This document shows positions 1-6,570 of a DNA stretch of 8,587 nt, piece by piece. The notes beneath the pieces were generated by a model that was not told the origin of the DNA, made no database searches, and saw nothing but the letters and a program-made list of their open reading frames with translations. The translations under genes and the position numbers were made by a program. The stretch comes from Pseudomonadota bacterium. GTDB taxonomy: Bacteria > Pseudomonadota > Gammaproteobacteria > Steroidobacterales > Woeseiaceae. The stretch is taken from assembly GCA_022567775.1 (NCBI GenBank), contig JADFGH010000081.1, positions 1 to 8,587 on the forward strand, in the 5' to 3' direction. The stretch's first letter is position 1. Every line of letters begins with the position of its first letter.

Positions 1-38
1 CTGCAGCAGGAGCCCTTCCCAAGCGGGTGATTTTCAGA

Positions 39-1253
39 TTAGAATCCGCTCAGGTCCTGCGTGACCCAGTCTGGTGCGAACAACCTCGGCACCTCCTTAC
101 CGGTCACAAAATCCAGCAATTGGTCTCTTTCCGACATCGCGTCGCTGTAGCCGAGCGCGATGAGCTCCTCCGTATAGGACTGCTCGAACAGGAGGAAGCT
201 CAGCAGGGGGCTCTCACCTCGATTGCGCCCGCCGATTCCACGCAAAAGCGCACGCACCGGCAACGGCATTTCGCGCCGGTGTTTGTATGCGATCGCGCGC
301 AAGTCCTTGCTGGGAACGATGACCATCGTATCAATTGGCCGCATCTTCTCCAGCGCCCCCGTCCGTGCCGCCGGCGGCACGGCATCGACCAGTTGATTGA
401 TCCGGATCATTCGCTCCAGGTCCGAATACAGGCCATCCATGAACAGGGTATCCAGCATGTAGCCGGCAATCTGTCCAAAGGTCGGGAAGTTCTGCTGGCG
501 ATGTGGATCTGCGCTCGGATGCCCGGTCTCGTCGCGAACGCCAATGACCAGGATTCTGTCTGCGCCGAGATGTATCGCCGGGCTCAATGGCGTCGCCTGG
601 CGCATTGCCCCGTCGCCGAAATATTCGCCGTCGATGCTGACCGGCGGAAAGATCATCGGCACGGCAATGCTCGCCATCAGGTGATCCAGGTTAAGCGGCT
701 GCCGCACCCCGGCACGACGTGTCCGGGACCAGGGGCGTGTGCCCGTGGCTGCCTGGTAGAAAGACGTGGATCTGGATGAACCGTAGCCAGCCGCCGTTAT
801 GGCAACGGCATGCAGGTGACCTGCATCGATCGACGCCTGAATCCGTGGAAATCGAATATTACGGCTCAGCAATGCGCGCAAAGGCGAGTTGTCCAGCAGC
901 GATCGTGGCGTGCCGACGAGGTAACCGCCGAGCACAATTGACGAAAGCCAGTGCAAGCTGCTCTTCAGCATCGTCAGGCTGCCGGTGCGGAATACCTGGG
1001 CACTTCTGAAGTGCCCCCAGACCCGCTCCAGTTCTGCGGCGGCGACCCGGTAGCGGCGCGCCTTGCTGGCAAGCACTATCGAATTGATAGCGCCTGCCGA
1101 GGTACCACTAATTACCGGAAACGGATTGACACAACCGGGCGGCAGGATTTCGGCAAGGGCTTTCAAAACGCCGACCTGAAACGCGCCACGCGCGCCTCCG
1201 CCGGGCAAGACCAGTCCTGTTTTTTTGTCTTCCGGGTGAATTTTCATTGGCAT
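39..1253 (-). CDS. Patatin-like phospholipase family protein
   Basis: A 404-residue serine hydrolase of the patatin family, predicted to cleave acyl esters of phospholipids or related lipids with a Ser-Asp dyad. All three family signatures are visible: the glycine-rich oxyanion-hole loop GGGARG at residues 18-23, the nucleophile elbow GTSAG at 50-54 (Ser52), and the DGA motif at 214-216 (Asp214). Spacing and order are normal for bacterial patatins. The region after about residue 300 is a family-specific C-terminal extension I cannot assign. There is no signal peptide, so the enzyme is cytoplasmic unless secreted by another route. The ATG at 1253 is the most upstream possible start, because an in-frame TAA lies two codons before it. 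Met3 (1247) is an alternative. No Shine-Dalgarno sequence is seen, but a TATAAT box lies 5 nt upstream. The gene is divergent from the peroxiredoxin gene. Substrate and physiological role are unknown. Confidence 0.93.
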   Translation of the reverse strand: MPMKIHPEDKKTGLVLPGGGARGAFQVGVLKALAEILPPGCVNPFPVISGTSAGAINSIVLASKARRYRVAAAELERVWGHFRSAQVFRTGSLTMLKSSLHWLSSIVLGGYLVGTPRSLLDNSPLRALLSRNIRFPRIQASIDAGHLHAVAITAAGYGSSRSTSFYQAATGTRPWSRTRRAGVRQPLNLDHLMASIAVPMIFPPVSIDGEYFGDGAMRQATPLSPAIHLGADRILVIGVRDETGHPSADPHRQQNFPTFGQIAGYMLDTLFMDGLYSDLERMIRINQLVDAVPPAARTGALEKMRPIDTMVIVPSKDLRAIAYKHRREMPLPVRALLRGIGGRNRGESPLLSFLLFEQSYTEELIALGYSDAMSERDQLLDFVTGKEVPRLFAPDWVTQDLSGF

Positions 1254-1258
1254 GGCGT

Positions 1259-1286
1259 ATTATAGGCTGCCCGGGCGCGCTGCCAC
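1259..1286 (-). promoter_or_regulatory. Candidate sigma70 promoter of the patatin gene, possibly leaderless
   Basis: On the minus strand a perfect TATAAT (1259-1264) is preceded after 16 nt by GTGGCA (1281-1286, 4 of 6 matches to TTGACA). The -10 box ends 5 nt before the ATG at 1253, so the usual start site about 6-7 nt downstream would fall on or next to that ATG, giving a leaderless or nearly leaderless transcript. This agrees with the lack of a ribosome binding site. It is based on consensus matching only; a transcript from farther upstream is not excluded. Confidence 0.45.
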
Positions 1287-1345
1287 ACGGCATCTCCCCA
1301 CGAACTTGAACATCGATCAGTATCGGATTAGCGAGGATAAGAATA

Positions 1346-1873
1346 ATGAAGCGTTTCATCTCAATTATGTCAGCTGCGGCACTGCTGCTCATCGGTACGT
1401 CATCGCTGGCCGAGCGGGTTCAGATAGGAGAACCGGCACCGGACTTTGAATTGAAAGACCAGAGCGGACAGCTACATTCCATCGAGGACTATCGCGGCCA
1501 GTGGGTCACCCTGTATTTCTATCCCAAAGACGACACACCTGGCTGCACCACCGAAGCCTGTGAATTTCGCGACAACATTTTCGCGTTCAAAAACCTCAAC
1601 TGCCAGATTCTGGGCGTCAGCCTGGACGACGAGGATTCTCATAAGGAATTCTCGGAAAAGTACGGCCTGCCCTTCCCGCTGCTTGCAGATACCAAAGGCA
1701 CCACCGCCGATGCCTATGGGGTAAAGACGAAATATATGGGTATGTCGGTCGCCAAACGGCAGACCTTCCTGATCGACCCGCAGGGCAACATTGCGAAACA
1801 CTACGAAAAAGTAGATCCGGACAGCCATTCCCAGCAGGTGCTGGCGGACCTTAAAGCGCTAACAAGTCAATAA
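1346..1873 (+). CDS. Exported BCP/PrxQ-type thioredoxin-dependent peroxiredoxin
   Basis: A 175-residue atypical 2-Cys peroxiredoxin that should reduce hydrogen peroxide and organic hydroperoxides using a thiol donor. The active-site segment has Pro60, Thr64 and the peroxidatic Cys67 (PxxxTxxC), with the resolving Cys72 five residues later, the spacing typical of BCP/PrxQ. Arg138 in the KRQTFLID segment is the conserved active-site arginine. A third cysteine, Cys86, is present. Unlike cytoplasmic Bcp (about 155 residues) it begins with a classical Sec signal peptide: MKRF, a hydrophobic core at about 7-17, and a likely cut after SSLA at residue 22. The mature enzyme is therefore predicted to be periplasmic. 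The ATG is preceded by a good Shine-Dalgarno GAGGA at 1333-1337, 8 nt before the start. The gene stands alone, divergent from the patatin gene and convergent with the VWA gene, and is followed by REP-like hairpins. The periplasmic reductant is not encoded here. Confidence 0.95.
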   Translation: MKRFISIMSAAALLLIGTSSLAERVQIGEPAPDFELKDQSGQLHSIEDYRGQWVTLYFYPKDDTPGCTTEACEFRDNIFAFKNLNCQILGVSLDDEDSHKEFSEKYGLPFPLLADTKGTTADAYGVKTKYMGMSVAKRQTFLIDPQGNIAKHYEKVDPDSHSQQVLADLKALTSQ

Positions 1874-1896
1874 TTGTAGTTAAGGTATCGTAGGAG
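1867..1896 (+). repeat. Direct repeat copy 1, spanning the peroxiredoxin stop codon
   Basis: This stretch (TCAATAATTGTAG, then a variable middle, then TATCGTAGGAG) recurs at 1961-1989 with a few substitutions and one indel, a period of 94 bp. It starts inside the penultimate codon of the peroxiredoxin gene and includes its TAA stop, so the second copy repeats the end of a gene. It ends in the GTAGGAG foot of a REP-like palindrome. Confidence 0.8.
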
Positions 1897-1946
1897 CCCG
1901 GCCCACCGGGCGACAAAAGAAATCGCCCGGTGGGCTGGGCTCTTAC
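1890..1946 (+). repeat. Inverted pair of GTAG-type REP-like palindromes forming a long hairpin
   Basis: Copy 1 on the plus strand begins GTAGGAGCCC and ends CCGGGCGA. Copy 2 is its inverse and reads on the minus strand GTAAGAGCCC to CCGGGCGA. Together they make a hairpin with 20-bp arms (1894-1913 and 1923-1942), one G-U pair, and a 9-nt A-rich loop. GTAG followed by GGAGC and ending GCGAT is the shape of REP elements in Pseudomonas and Stenotrophomonas, which are moved by REP-associated tyrosine transposases; that assignment is inference from pattern. It lies 17 nt after the peroxiredoxin stop. It may stop transcription from both convergent genes, although only a short TCTT follows it instead of a proper T-tract. 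Confidence 0.75.
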
Positions 1947-1960
1947 CGGAGGGCTTCAGG

Positions 1961-1989
1961 TCAATAATTGTAGCCAGGCATCGTAGGAG
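1961..1989 (+). repeat. Direct repeat copy 2
   Basis: Second copy of the unit at 1867-1896. The first 13 bases (TCAATAATTGTAG) and the last 10 (ATCGTAGGAG) are identical; the middle differs and is one base shorter. It lies outside any gene here and leads into the third REP-like palindrome. Confidence 0.8.
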
Positions 1990-2006
1990 GGGCGTCCCGC
2001 CGCGAT
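1983..2006 (+). repeat. Third GTAG-type REP-like palindrome
   Basis: The sequence starts GTAGGAGGGGCG and ends CGCCGCGAT, with a core stem GGCG/CGCC around a TCC loop. It has the same GTAGGAG foot and GCGAT tail as the two upstream palindromes but a different stem. It ends 5 nt from the stop codon of the VWA gene, so the convergent intergenic space is almost entirely made of these repeats. Confidence 0.6.
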
Positions 2007-2011
2007 TCCCT

Positions 2012-3187
2012 TTAATGCAATCGTTTGATCCCCTCCCCCAGTCCGCGGACGGTCAGCGGATACATGCGACCTTCCATCAGTTCGCGCGTCAGCTTGATTG
2101 AGGGCGTATATCCCCATCGCTGTTCCGGCTCCGGGTTCAGCCATATCGCTTTTGGATAGGCATTCAGGAGACGCTTGATCCAGACGGCGCCGGGTTCTTC
2201 GTTCCAGTGTTCGACGCTGCCGCCCGCGTAAACAATTTCGTAGGGGCTCATCGTCGCATCGCCGACAATAACCAGTTTGTAGTCCGGTCCGTACTTGTGC
2301 GTGATCTCGGATGTCGGGATGCGCTCGGCATGCCGCCGCCGATTGTCCTTCCACATGCTCTCGTAGACGAAGTTGTGAAAGTAGAAATATTCGAGATGTT
2401 TGAATTCGCTCCTCGCAGCCGAAAACATCTCCTCGCAGACGCGGACGTGATCGTCCATCGATCCGCCGATATCGAGACACAGAAGAACTTTTACTGCGTT
2501 GTGCCGCTCCGGCACCATCCGAATATCAAGGAAGCCTGCGTTCCGCGCAGTTTTGTCGATGGTGTCATCGAGGTCCAGCTGATCCGCGGCGCCTTCGCGC
2601 GCGAATTTGCGAAGTGCCCGCAGCGCGATTTTGATATTTCGCGTCCCCAGCTCGATTTTGTCATCCAGGTTTCGATATTCGCGGCGGTCCCAGACTTTGA
2701 CCGCGCGACGATGACGGGATCCCTGCTGGCCGATGCGTACGCCTTCCGGATTATAGCCGTAAGCGCCGAACGGCGACGTACCGGCAGTTCCGATCCACTT
2801 GCTGCCCCCTTCGTGGCGCTCCTCCTGTTCCTCAAGCCGTTCACGCAATGCTTCCATGAGCTTGTCGAAGCCGCCCATGGCTTCGATCTGCGCCCGCTCC
2901 TCCTCTGAGAGCATCAACTCAGCCTGCCTCTGCAGCCAGTCTGCCGGCACTTCGCCGGCCAGCGATTTGAACGCGTCTTCGATGCCTTCAAAATGCGCCG
3001 CGAATATCCGATCGAAGCGATCAAACTGCGTCTCATCCTTAACCAGTGCTGCACGTGACAAATAGTAGAAATCGTCGACGCTGTGACCGGCCACACCTCT
3101 CTTCAGCGCCTCGAGCAGGGTCAGAAGCTCGGTGATCGATGGCTTCATGCCGCCTTCTTTGAGCATGAAGAAGAATTTCGTCAGCAT
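2012..3187 (-). CDS. CoxE-like von Willebrand factor A domain protein, partner of the adjacent MoxR ATPase
   Basis: A 391-residue protein with a C-terminal VWA domain. The metal-ion-dependent adhesion site is readable as DIGGS at 239-243 followed by a GDAT motif at 309-312. The first serine of the usual DxSxS is glycine (Gly241), which I believe also occurs in other CoxE-like proteins. The N-terminal half is helical and charged, with an acidic Glu/Arg-rich stretch at about 94-125. There is no signal peptide or membrane segment, so it is probably cytoplasmic. MoxR ATPases and VWA proteins commonly work together to remodel or insert metal into a client, as in CoxD/CoxE of CO dehydrogenase; no client gene is visible here. 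The start lies 5 nt after the MoxR stop, indicating one operon. The ATG at 3187 fits the family N-terminus (ML..FF..L), although Met14 (3148) has a better upstream AGAAGG. The exact function is unknown. Confidence 0.88.
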   Translation of the reverse strand: MLTKFFFMLKEGGMKPSITELLTLLEALKRGVAGHSVDDFYYLSRAALVKDETQFDRFDRIFAAHFEGIEDAFKSLAGEVPADWLQRQAELMLSEEERAQIEAMGGFDKLMEALRERLEEQEERHEGGSKWIGTAGTSPFGAYGYNPEGVRIGQQGSRHRRAVKVWDRREYRNLDDKIELGTRNIKIALRALRKFAREGAADQLDLDDTIDKTARNAGFLDIRMVPERHNAVKVLLCLDIGGSMDDHVRVCEEMFSAARSEFKHLEYFYFHNFVYESMWKDNRRRHAERIPTSEITHKYGPDYKLVIVGDATMSPYEIVYAGGSVEHWNEEPGAVWIKRLLNAYPKAIWLNPEPEQRWGYTPSIKLTRELMEGRMYPLTVRGLGEGIKRLH

Positions 3188-3192
3188 GATGC

Positions 3193-4053
3193 TTACTGCC
3201 GGGACGTGTTGCGTCTGTCGAGAAATACGAGTTGTTCGAAGAGATGAACGTCCTGCTCGTTCTTGAGCAACGCGCCGTACAGCGGCGGAATCGCCTTGCG
3301 CCTGTCCTCTGCACGCAGGGCTTCCGGTGAGATATCTTCGGCGAGCAATAACTTGATCCAGTCGAGCAATTCAGACGTCGACGGTTTTTTCTTCAGTCCC
3401 GGCACATCCCGGATTTTGTAGAATGCGGCCAGCGCCTCCTTGAGCAACGTCTTCTTCAGGCCCGGATAATGAACCTCGACGATTTGTTCCATCGTTTTCT
3501 GATCCGGAAACTTGATGTAGTGGAAAAAACAGCGCCGCAGGAACGCGTCCGGCAATTCTTTCTCGTTGTTGCTGGTGATGACGATTATCGGACGTTGATT
3601 CGCTATTATGAGTTGCTTGGTTTCGTAAACGTAAAACTCCATGCGATCGAGTTCCCGGAGCAAGTCATTCGGAAACTCAATGTCTGCCTTGTCGATTTCG
3701 TCAATCAATAAAACGGGGCGCACATCCGATTCGAATGCTTCCCAGATTTTGCCGCGCACAATGTAATTGGCTATATCGTTAACGCGATCGTCACCGAGTT
3801 GGGAATCACGCAGCCGAGCGACCGCATCGTAGTCATACAATCCCTGTTGCGCCTTGGTCGTTGACTTGATGTGCCACTCGATCAAAGGCCGGCCCAGTGC
3901 TCCGGCAATTTCGAACGCAAGCTGCGTCTTACCGGTACCGGGTTCACCTTTGATGAGAATAGGCCGCTCGAGGGTCACCGCCGCGTTGACCGCCATTTTC
4001 AGATCGTCAGTCGCTATGTAGGTGTTAGTGCCCTTGAATTTCCTGTCTGTCAT
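3193..4053 (-). CDS. MoxR-family AAA+ ATPase
   Basis: A 286-residue ATPase of the MoxR branch of AAA+ proteins, ring-forming chaperones that act with VWA-domain partners. Walker A is GEPGTGKT at 36-43, Walker B VLLIDEID at 114-121, sensor 1 lies at ITSNN (159-163), and candidate arginine-finger residues are Arg173-Arg174 in FLRRCFF. The segment KKPSTSELLDW at about 222-232 occupies the lid/sensor 2 region. Length and domain order are normal, and there is no export signal. It is the first gene of a two-gene unit with the VWA protein. The sequence before its ATG has AGGA touching the start codon and AAGGA about 14 nt farther upstream, so translation signals are unclear. The 125 nt upstream are filled largely by an inverted repeat, and any promoter must lie in or beside it. 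I place it nearer the CoxD-like or PA2707-like MoxR groups than RavA, from overall look only. Confidence 0.92.
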   Translation of the reverse strand: MTDRKFKGTNTYIATDDLKMAVNAAVTLERPILIKGEPGTGKTQLAFEIAGALGRPLIEWHIKSTTKAQQGLYDYDAVARLRDSQLGDDRVNDIANYIVRGKIWEAFESDVRPVLLIDEIDKADIEFPNDLLRELDRMEFYVYETKQLIIANQRPIIVITSNNEKELPDAFLRRCFFHYIKFPDQKTMEQIVEVHYPGLKKTLLKEALAAFYKIRDVPGLKKKPSTSELLDWIKLLLAEDISPEALRAEDRRKAIPPLYGALLKNEQDVHLFEQLVFLDRRNTSRQ

Positions 4054-4079
4054 TCCTGTGTCCGTTGATCCTTGAAGTT

Positions 4080-4188
4080 GGGGACAGTTTACTGGAATTA
4101 AGGGGACAGTTTACTTAATTGACGGAGAAAGGAATTACGAATTTACTTTGCGAACAATTAAGTAAACTGTCCCCTTAATTAACTGTCC
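4080..4188. repeat. Long AT-rich inverted repeat with four copies of a GGACAGTT core, MITE-like or REP-like
   Basis: Two 25-bp arms (4096-4120 and 4156-4180) are exact reverse complements, each built around GGGGACAGTTTACT and bounded by AATTAA/TTAATT, separated by a 35-nt spacer. Outside the arms the core appears again: GGGGACAGTTTACT at 4080-4093 on the plus strand and a shortened AACTGTCC at 4181-4188, giving two copies in each orientation. The element is clearly more AT-rich than its flanks. I see no transposase and no obvious target-site duplication. Repeats of this wording are, as far as I recall, widespread in gammaproteobacterial intergenic regions, so a non-autonomous mobile element is likely. 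Its RNA could fold strongly and separate expression of the acylase gene from the MoxR-VWA pair. Its right edge overlaps the acylase stop codon. Confidence 0.85.
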
Positions 4189-6554
4189 GCGGGAATCAGG
4201 GTCAACGTATGCACTGATACGCCCGGCAGAAATGCGCTCGGGCGTCCCTCCACCCAGTCATCGTGACCCCGGCTGTAATAATCAGACAACGGGTGCCCGC
4301 TTTGCCCGGCAGGCATATGCAAATAGCCATTCGCCTCATCGCCAGGCGCGACGGCAAATCGCTCAGACGCACCGAATGCGGGCCCCAGCACCCGTGGCAT
4401 ATTGGAATCGCCGGGCAGTAAATCGCGCGGCATGTCCAGCCAGCGCGCCAGGAACGGCACCGCCCTGCTCAGCGGATGCCGGATTGCAGCCGTGTTGCGT
4501 TCGCCCCAGGTACGTTGACTTAAGGAATCCGCATAACTTTCGCGGTAGTAACTCAAGGTTTCGTCGACTGCGGCGATGAGTAATGCCCGCCAGCTCGGAT
4601 ACTGCGCAGACAACAGGTGACCCGGCTGCTCGTTGATCATGGTCCACAGCGGTGCTTCGAACTGGTTGCTCATGCGAAGTCGCGTGTCGCTGCCAAACTT
4701 CTCGCGGACCGGCTGCATCAGCATGTTAAAGACACGCTCGCGAACGCCGGTGCGAAATGCCCGCACGAGACGATAGCCCACGGAATCCGCAGTTGCCCGC
4801 GCTTCCCAGTTTTCGACCAGGTCCCGGTACTCCTGCCGCCCTGCGTGGTCCCGCACCGCATCTGCATCCAGCGTTTCCAGCAACAGGCTCTGCCAGCGCG
4901 CAAGGAACAGCGCGCGATCGTCGAGTTGTATGGACAGCATGTCTGCCGGGCTGAAACGCTGCCGGGCGAACAATCCATCACGAATCTGGCGCGCCCTTGC
5001 GCCCAGGTCGTAGCCACCGTCCCCGATTTTCGCCAGCGCGTCGCGGTCAACTACCCGCGCATTCGCGGTCCAGATACGTTTCGAGTCCGGGTTCAGGATG
5101 CGCGGATATTGCTCGGCGGCCAGCCAGCCCGTCCAGCCGCCAGAACGACTCCAGTCAACCGGTAACGCCGGATCGAACTCTGAGCGAATCGGGATTCGCC
5201 CGGCGATCGTCCAACCGATATTTCCGGCGGCATCGCCGACGACAAAGTTCTGCGGCGGCATGCCGATGCGATTTGCGATCTGCAGGGCGTCCTCGGCGCT
5301 GTCCGCCAGTTCCAGGTCCAGCCCACGCAGGTTTACCGCTTGCGCTTTGTGCGCCAGCCAACTGACAGCCAGCAAGGAATCCGCATATGCATCATTTCTC
5401 AGCACCGGACCCCATATGGTTTCGCGAACCAGCATCTCTTCAGGGTCTCCGCCCTTGACCTGGATCGTCTCTCTGTAAATGGTGAATTTTCGCGGCCCCT
5501 GCGGAGTGAGATAGGTTCCCGGCGCAGCACCGGGCCGCACGATCACCGCATCGCTCCAGTCGCCATAGCTGTTGGTATTGCCCCAGGCGATATGTCCGTT
5601 GCTGCCGGCAACGAGCAAGGGGACGCCCGGCAGTGTTATGCCGTTGAGATCGCGCGGCACCTCGCCATCGACGATCAGGCGCGCACGGTAAAAAACACTC
5701 GGGGTCGTTATTCCAAGATGCATGTCGTTCGCAACGATGGCGCGACCCGAATCGGTGAGCGCCCCTGCAACCGCCCAGTTATTGCTGCCAACCATAAATG
5801 GTTCAGCAACCTCCGTGAACGGGTGATTCGCTGCCGACTGGACCGATCCCGCCACCGGCAATCCAGACCTTTGCGGTGGCGGCGACGACGGTCTCGAAGC
5901 GCCCTGCATCGGCGCATCCCAGCTCGTACCATCCGGATACAGGAAGTCGAACAGGGCTTGCGGCAGGACCCGGTGAGCGAGTCCCCGGCGTGCATCACGA
6001 TTCGCACGGTCGTCATTGAGTTCCAGGAACATGTTGTAGACCACGAGAAGCGAGTCCTCGGGTTCCCATCGTTGCGGTGTCGAGCGCAATAGAAAGTATT
6101 CGAAAGGTCTGGCACTTAAGGATTGCAGCCCGGCATTAACACCGGCGGAATAGGCCGCAATCACTTCACTATCAAAAGACGCCAGGCCTGCGGAAATTGC
6201 GCGGGCGCGGTTGCGAAATCTGTGCAGACGATTTCGTTTATCGAGCGGCAGAGCAACCGCTCCAAAAAGCTCGGCGAGTTCGCCCGCGGCGCGGCGGCGG
6301 CTCAGGTCCATCTGGAAAAACCGGTCCTGACCGTGAACGAAGCCGGTCGCGAAGGCAAGATCACTGCGATTGCGGGCCGTAATCACCGGGATGCCGGCTG
6401 CATCACGTTCAATCAGGACGGCGTCGCGAATATGATCGACAAGCAGGCGACCGTCGAGTTGCGGCAGGCTCCCGCGCAAGGTGAGATAGCCCGCAAGCAC
6501 CACGGCCACAAGCAAAACCACAGACCAGGTAACAAGCCGTTTCAGGAATCGCAT
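4179..6554 (-). CDS. Penicillin acylase family Ntn hydrolase, exported
   Basis: A 791-residue amidohydrolase precursor of the family that includes penicillin G acylase and acyl-homoserine-lactone acylases. These are cut autocatalytically into alpha and beta chains, and the new N-terminal residue of the beta chain is the nucleophile. Here the junction is Gly256-Ser257 in MVGSNNWAV, so Ser257 is the predicted nucleophile. Other family marks are NDMHL at 276-280, LPGVPLLVAGSNGHIAWG at about 308-325, GPVL near 382, TANAR at 496-500 with the catalytic-type Asn498, and AGQSGHPLS at about 749-757. Residues 8-25 form a hydrophobic segment after MRFLKR, a signal peptide or anchor, so the enzyme acts in the periplasm or at its membrane. 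The start is 16 nt after the pyk stop with only a weak Shine-Dalgarno. The last codons and TAA lie inside the neighbouring inverted repeat. The true substrate (beta-lactam, acyl-homoserine lactone or another amide) cannot be read from the sequence. Confidence 0.93.
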   Translation of the reverse strand: MRFLKRLVTWSVVLLVAVVLAGYLTLRGSLPQLDGRLLVDHIRDAVLIERDAAGIPVITARNRSDLAFATGFVHGQDRFFQMDLSRRRAAGELAELFGAVALPLDKRNRLHRFRNRARAISAGLASFDSEVIAAYSAGVNAGLQSLSARPFEYFLLRSTPQRWEPEDSLLVVYNMFLELNDDRANRDARRGLAHRVLPQALFDFLYPDGTSWDAPMQGASRPSSPPPQRSGLPVAGSVQSAANHPFTEVAEPFMVGSNNWAVAGALTDSGRAIVANDMHLGITTPSVFYRARLIVDGEVPRDLNGITLPGVPLLVAGSNGHIAWGNTNSYGDWSDAVIVRPGAAPGTYLTPQGPRKFTIYRETIQVKGGDPEEMLVRETIWGPVLRNDAYADSLLAVSWLAHKAQAVNLRGLDLELADSAEDALQIANRIGMPPQNFVVGDAAGNIGWTIAGRIPIRSEFDPALPVDWSRSGGWTGWLAAEQYPRILNPDSKRIWTANARVVDRDALAKIGDGGYDLGARARQIRDGLFARQRFSPADMLSIQLDDRALFLARWQSLLLETLDADAVRDHAGRQEYRDLVENWEARATADSVGYRLVRAFRTGVRERVFNMLMQPVREKFGSDTRLRMSNQFEAPLWTMINEQPGHLLSAQYPSWRALLIAAVDETLSYYRESYADSLSQRTWGERNTAAIRHPLSRAVPFLARWLDMPRDLLPGDSNMPRVLGPAFGASERFAVAPGDEANGYLHMPAGQSGHPLSDYYSRGHDDWVEGRPSAFLPGVSVHTLTLIPADS

Positions 6555-6570
6555 GACTTGCTCACAAGGT

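Noticed and set aside
1..38. A terminator after the patatin stop codon
   Set aside because: No stable stem followed by a T-tract is visible in the 38 nt present, and the region is cut by the window edge.
27..779. A 250-codon open frame on the plus strand
   Set aside because: It lies antisense to the patatin gene, shows no recognisable domain and is rich in Arg, His, Gln and Pro, as expected for a shadow of a GC-rich gene.
1220..1226. A run of seven A on the coding strand near the start of the patatin gene, a possible phase-variable tract
   Set aside because: Seven bases is short for slippage-based switching and simply encodes Lys-Lys-Thr in a conserved reading frame.
2207..2908. A 233-codon plus-strand open frame opposite the VWA gene
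   Set aside because: It is antisense to a gene with an identifiable metal site and shows no family features or start signals.
3146..3148. Met14 of the VWA protein as the true start, because AGAAGG precedes it
   Set aside because: The 13 residues before it match the usual N-terminus of this family and place the start neatly 5 nt after the MoxR stop, so the upstream ATG is preferred.
5340..6092. A 250-codon plus-strand open frame opposite the acylase gene
   Set aside because: The opposite strand encodes clear conserved acylase motifs over the same span. The plus-strand product has no domain and a skewed composition.
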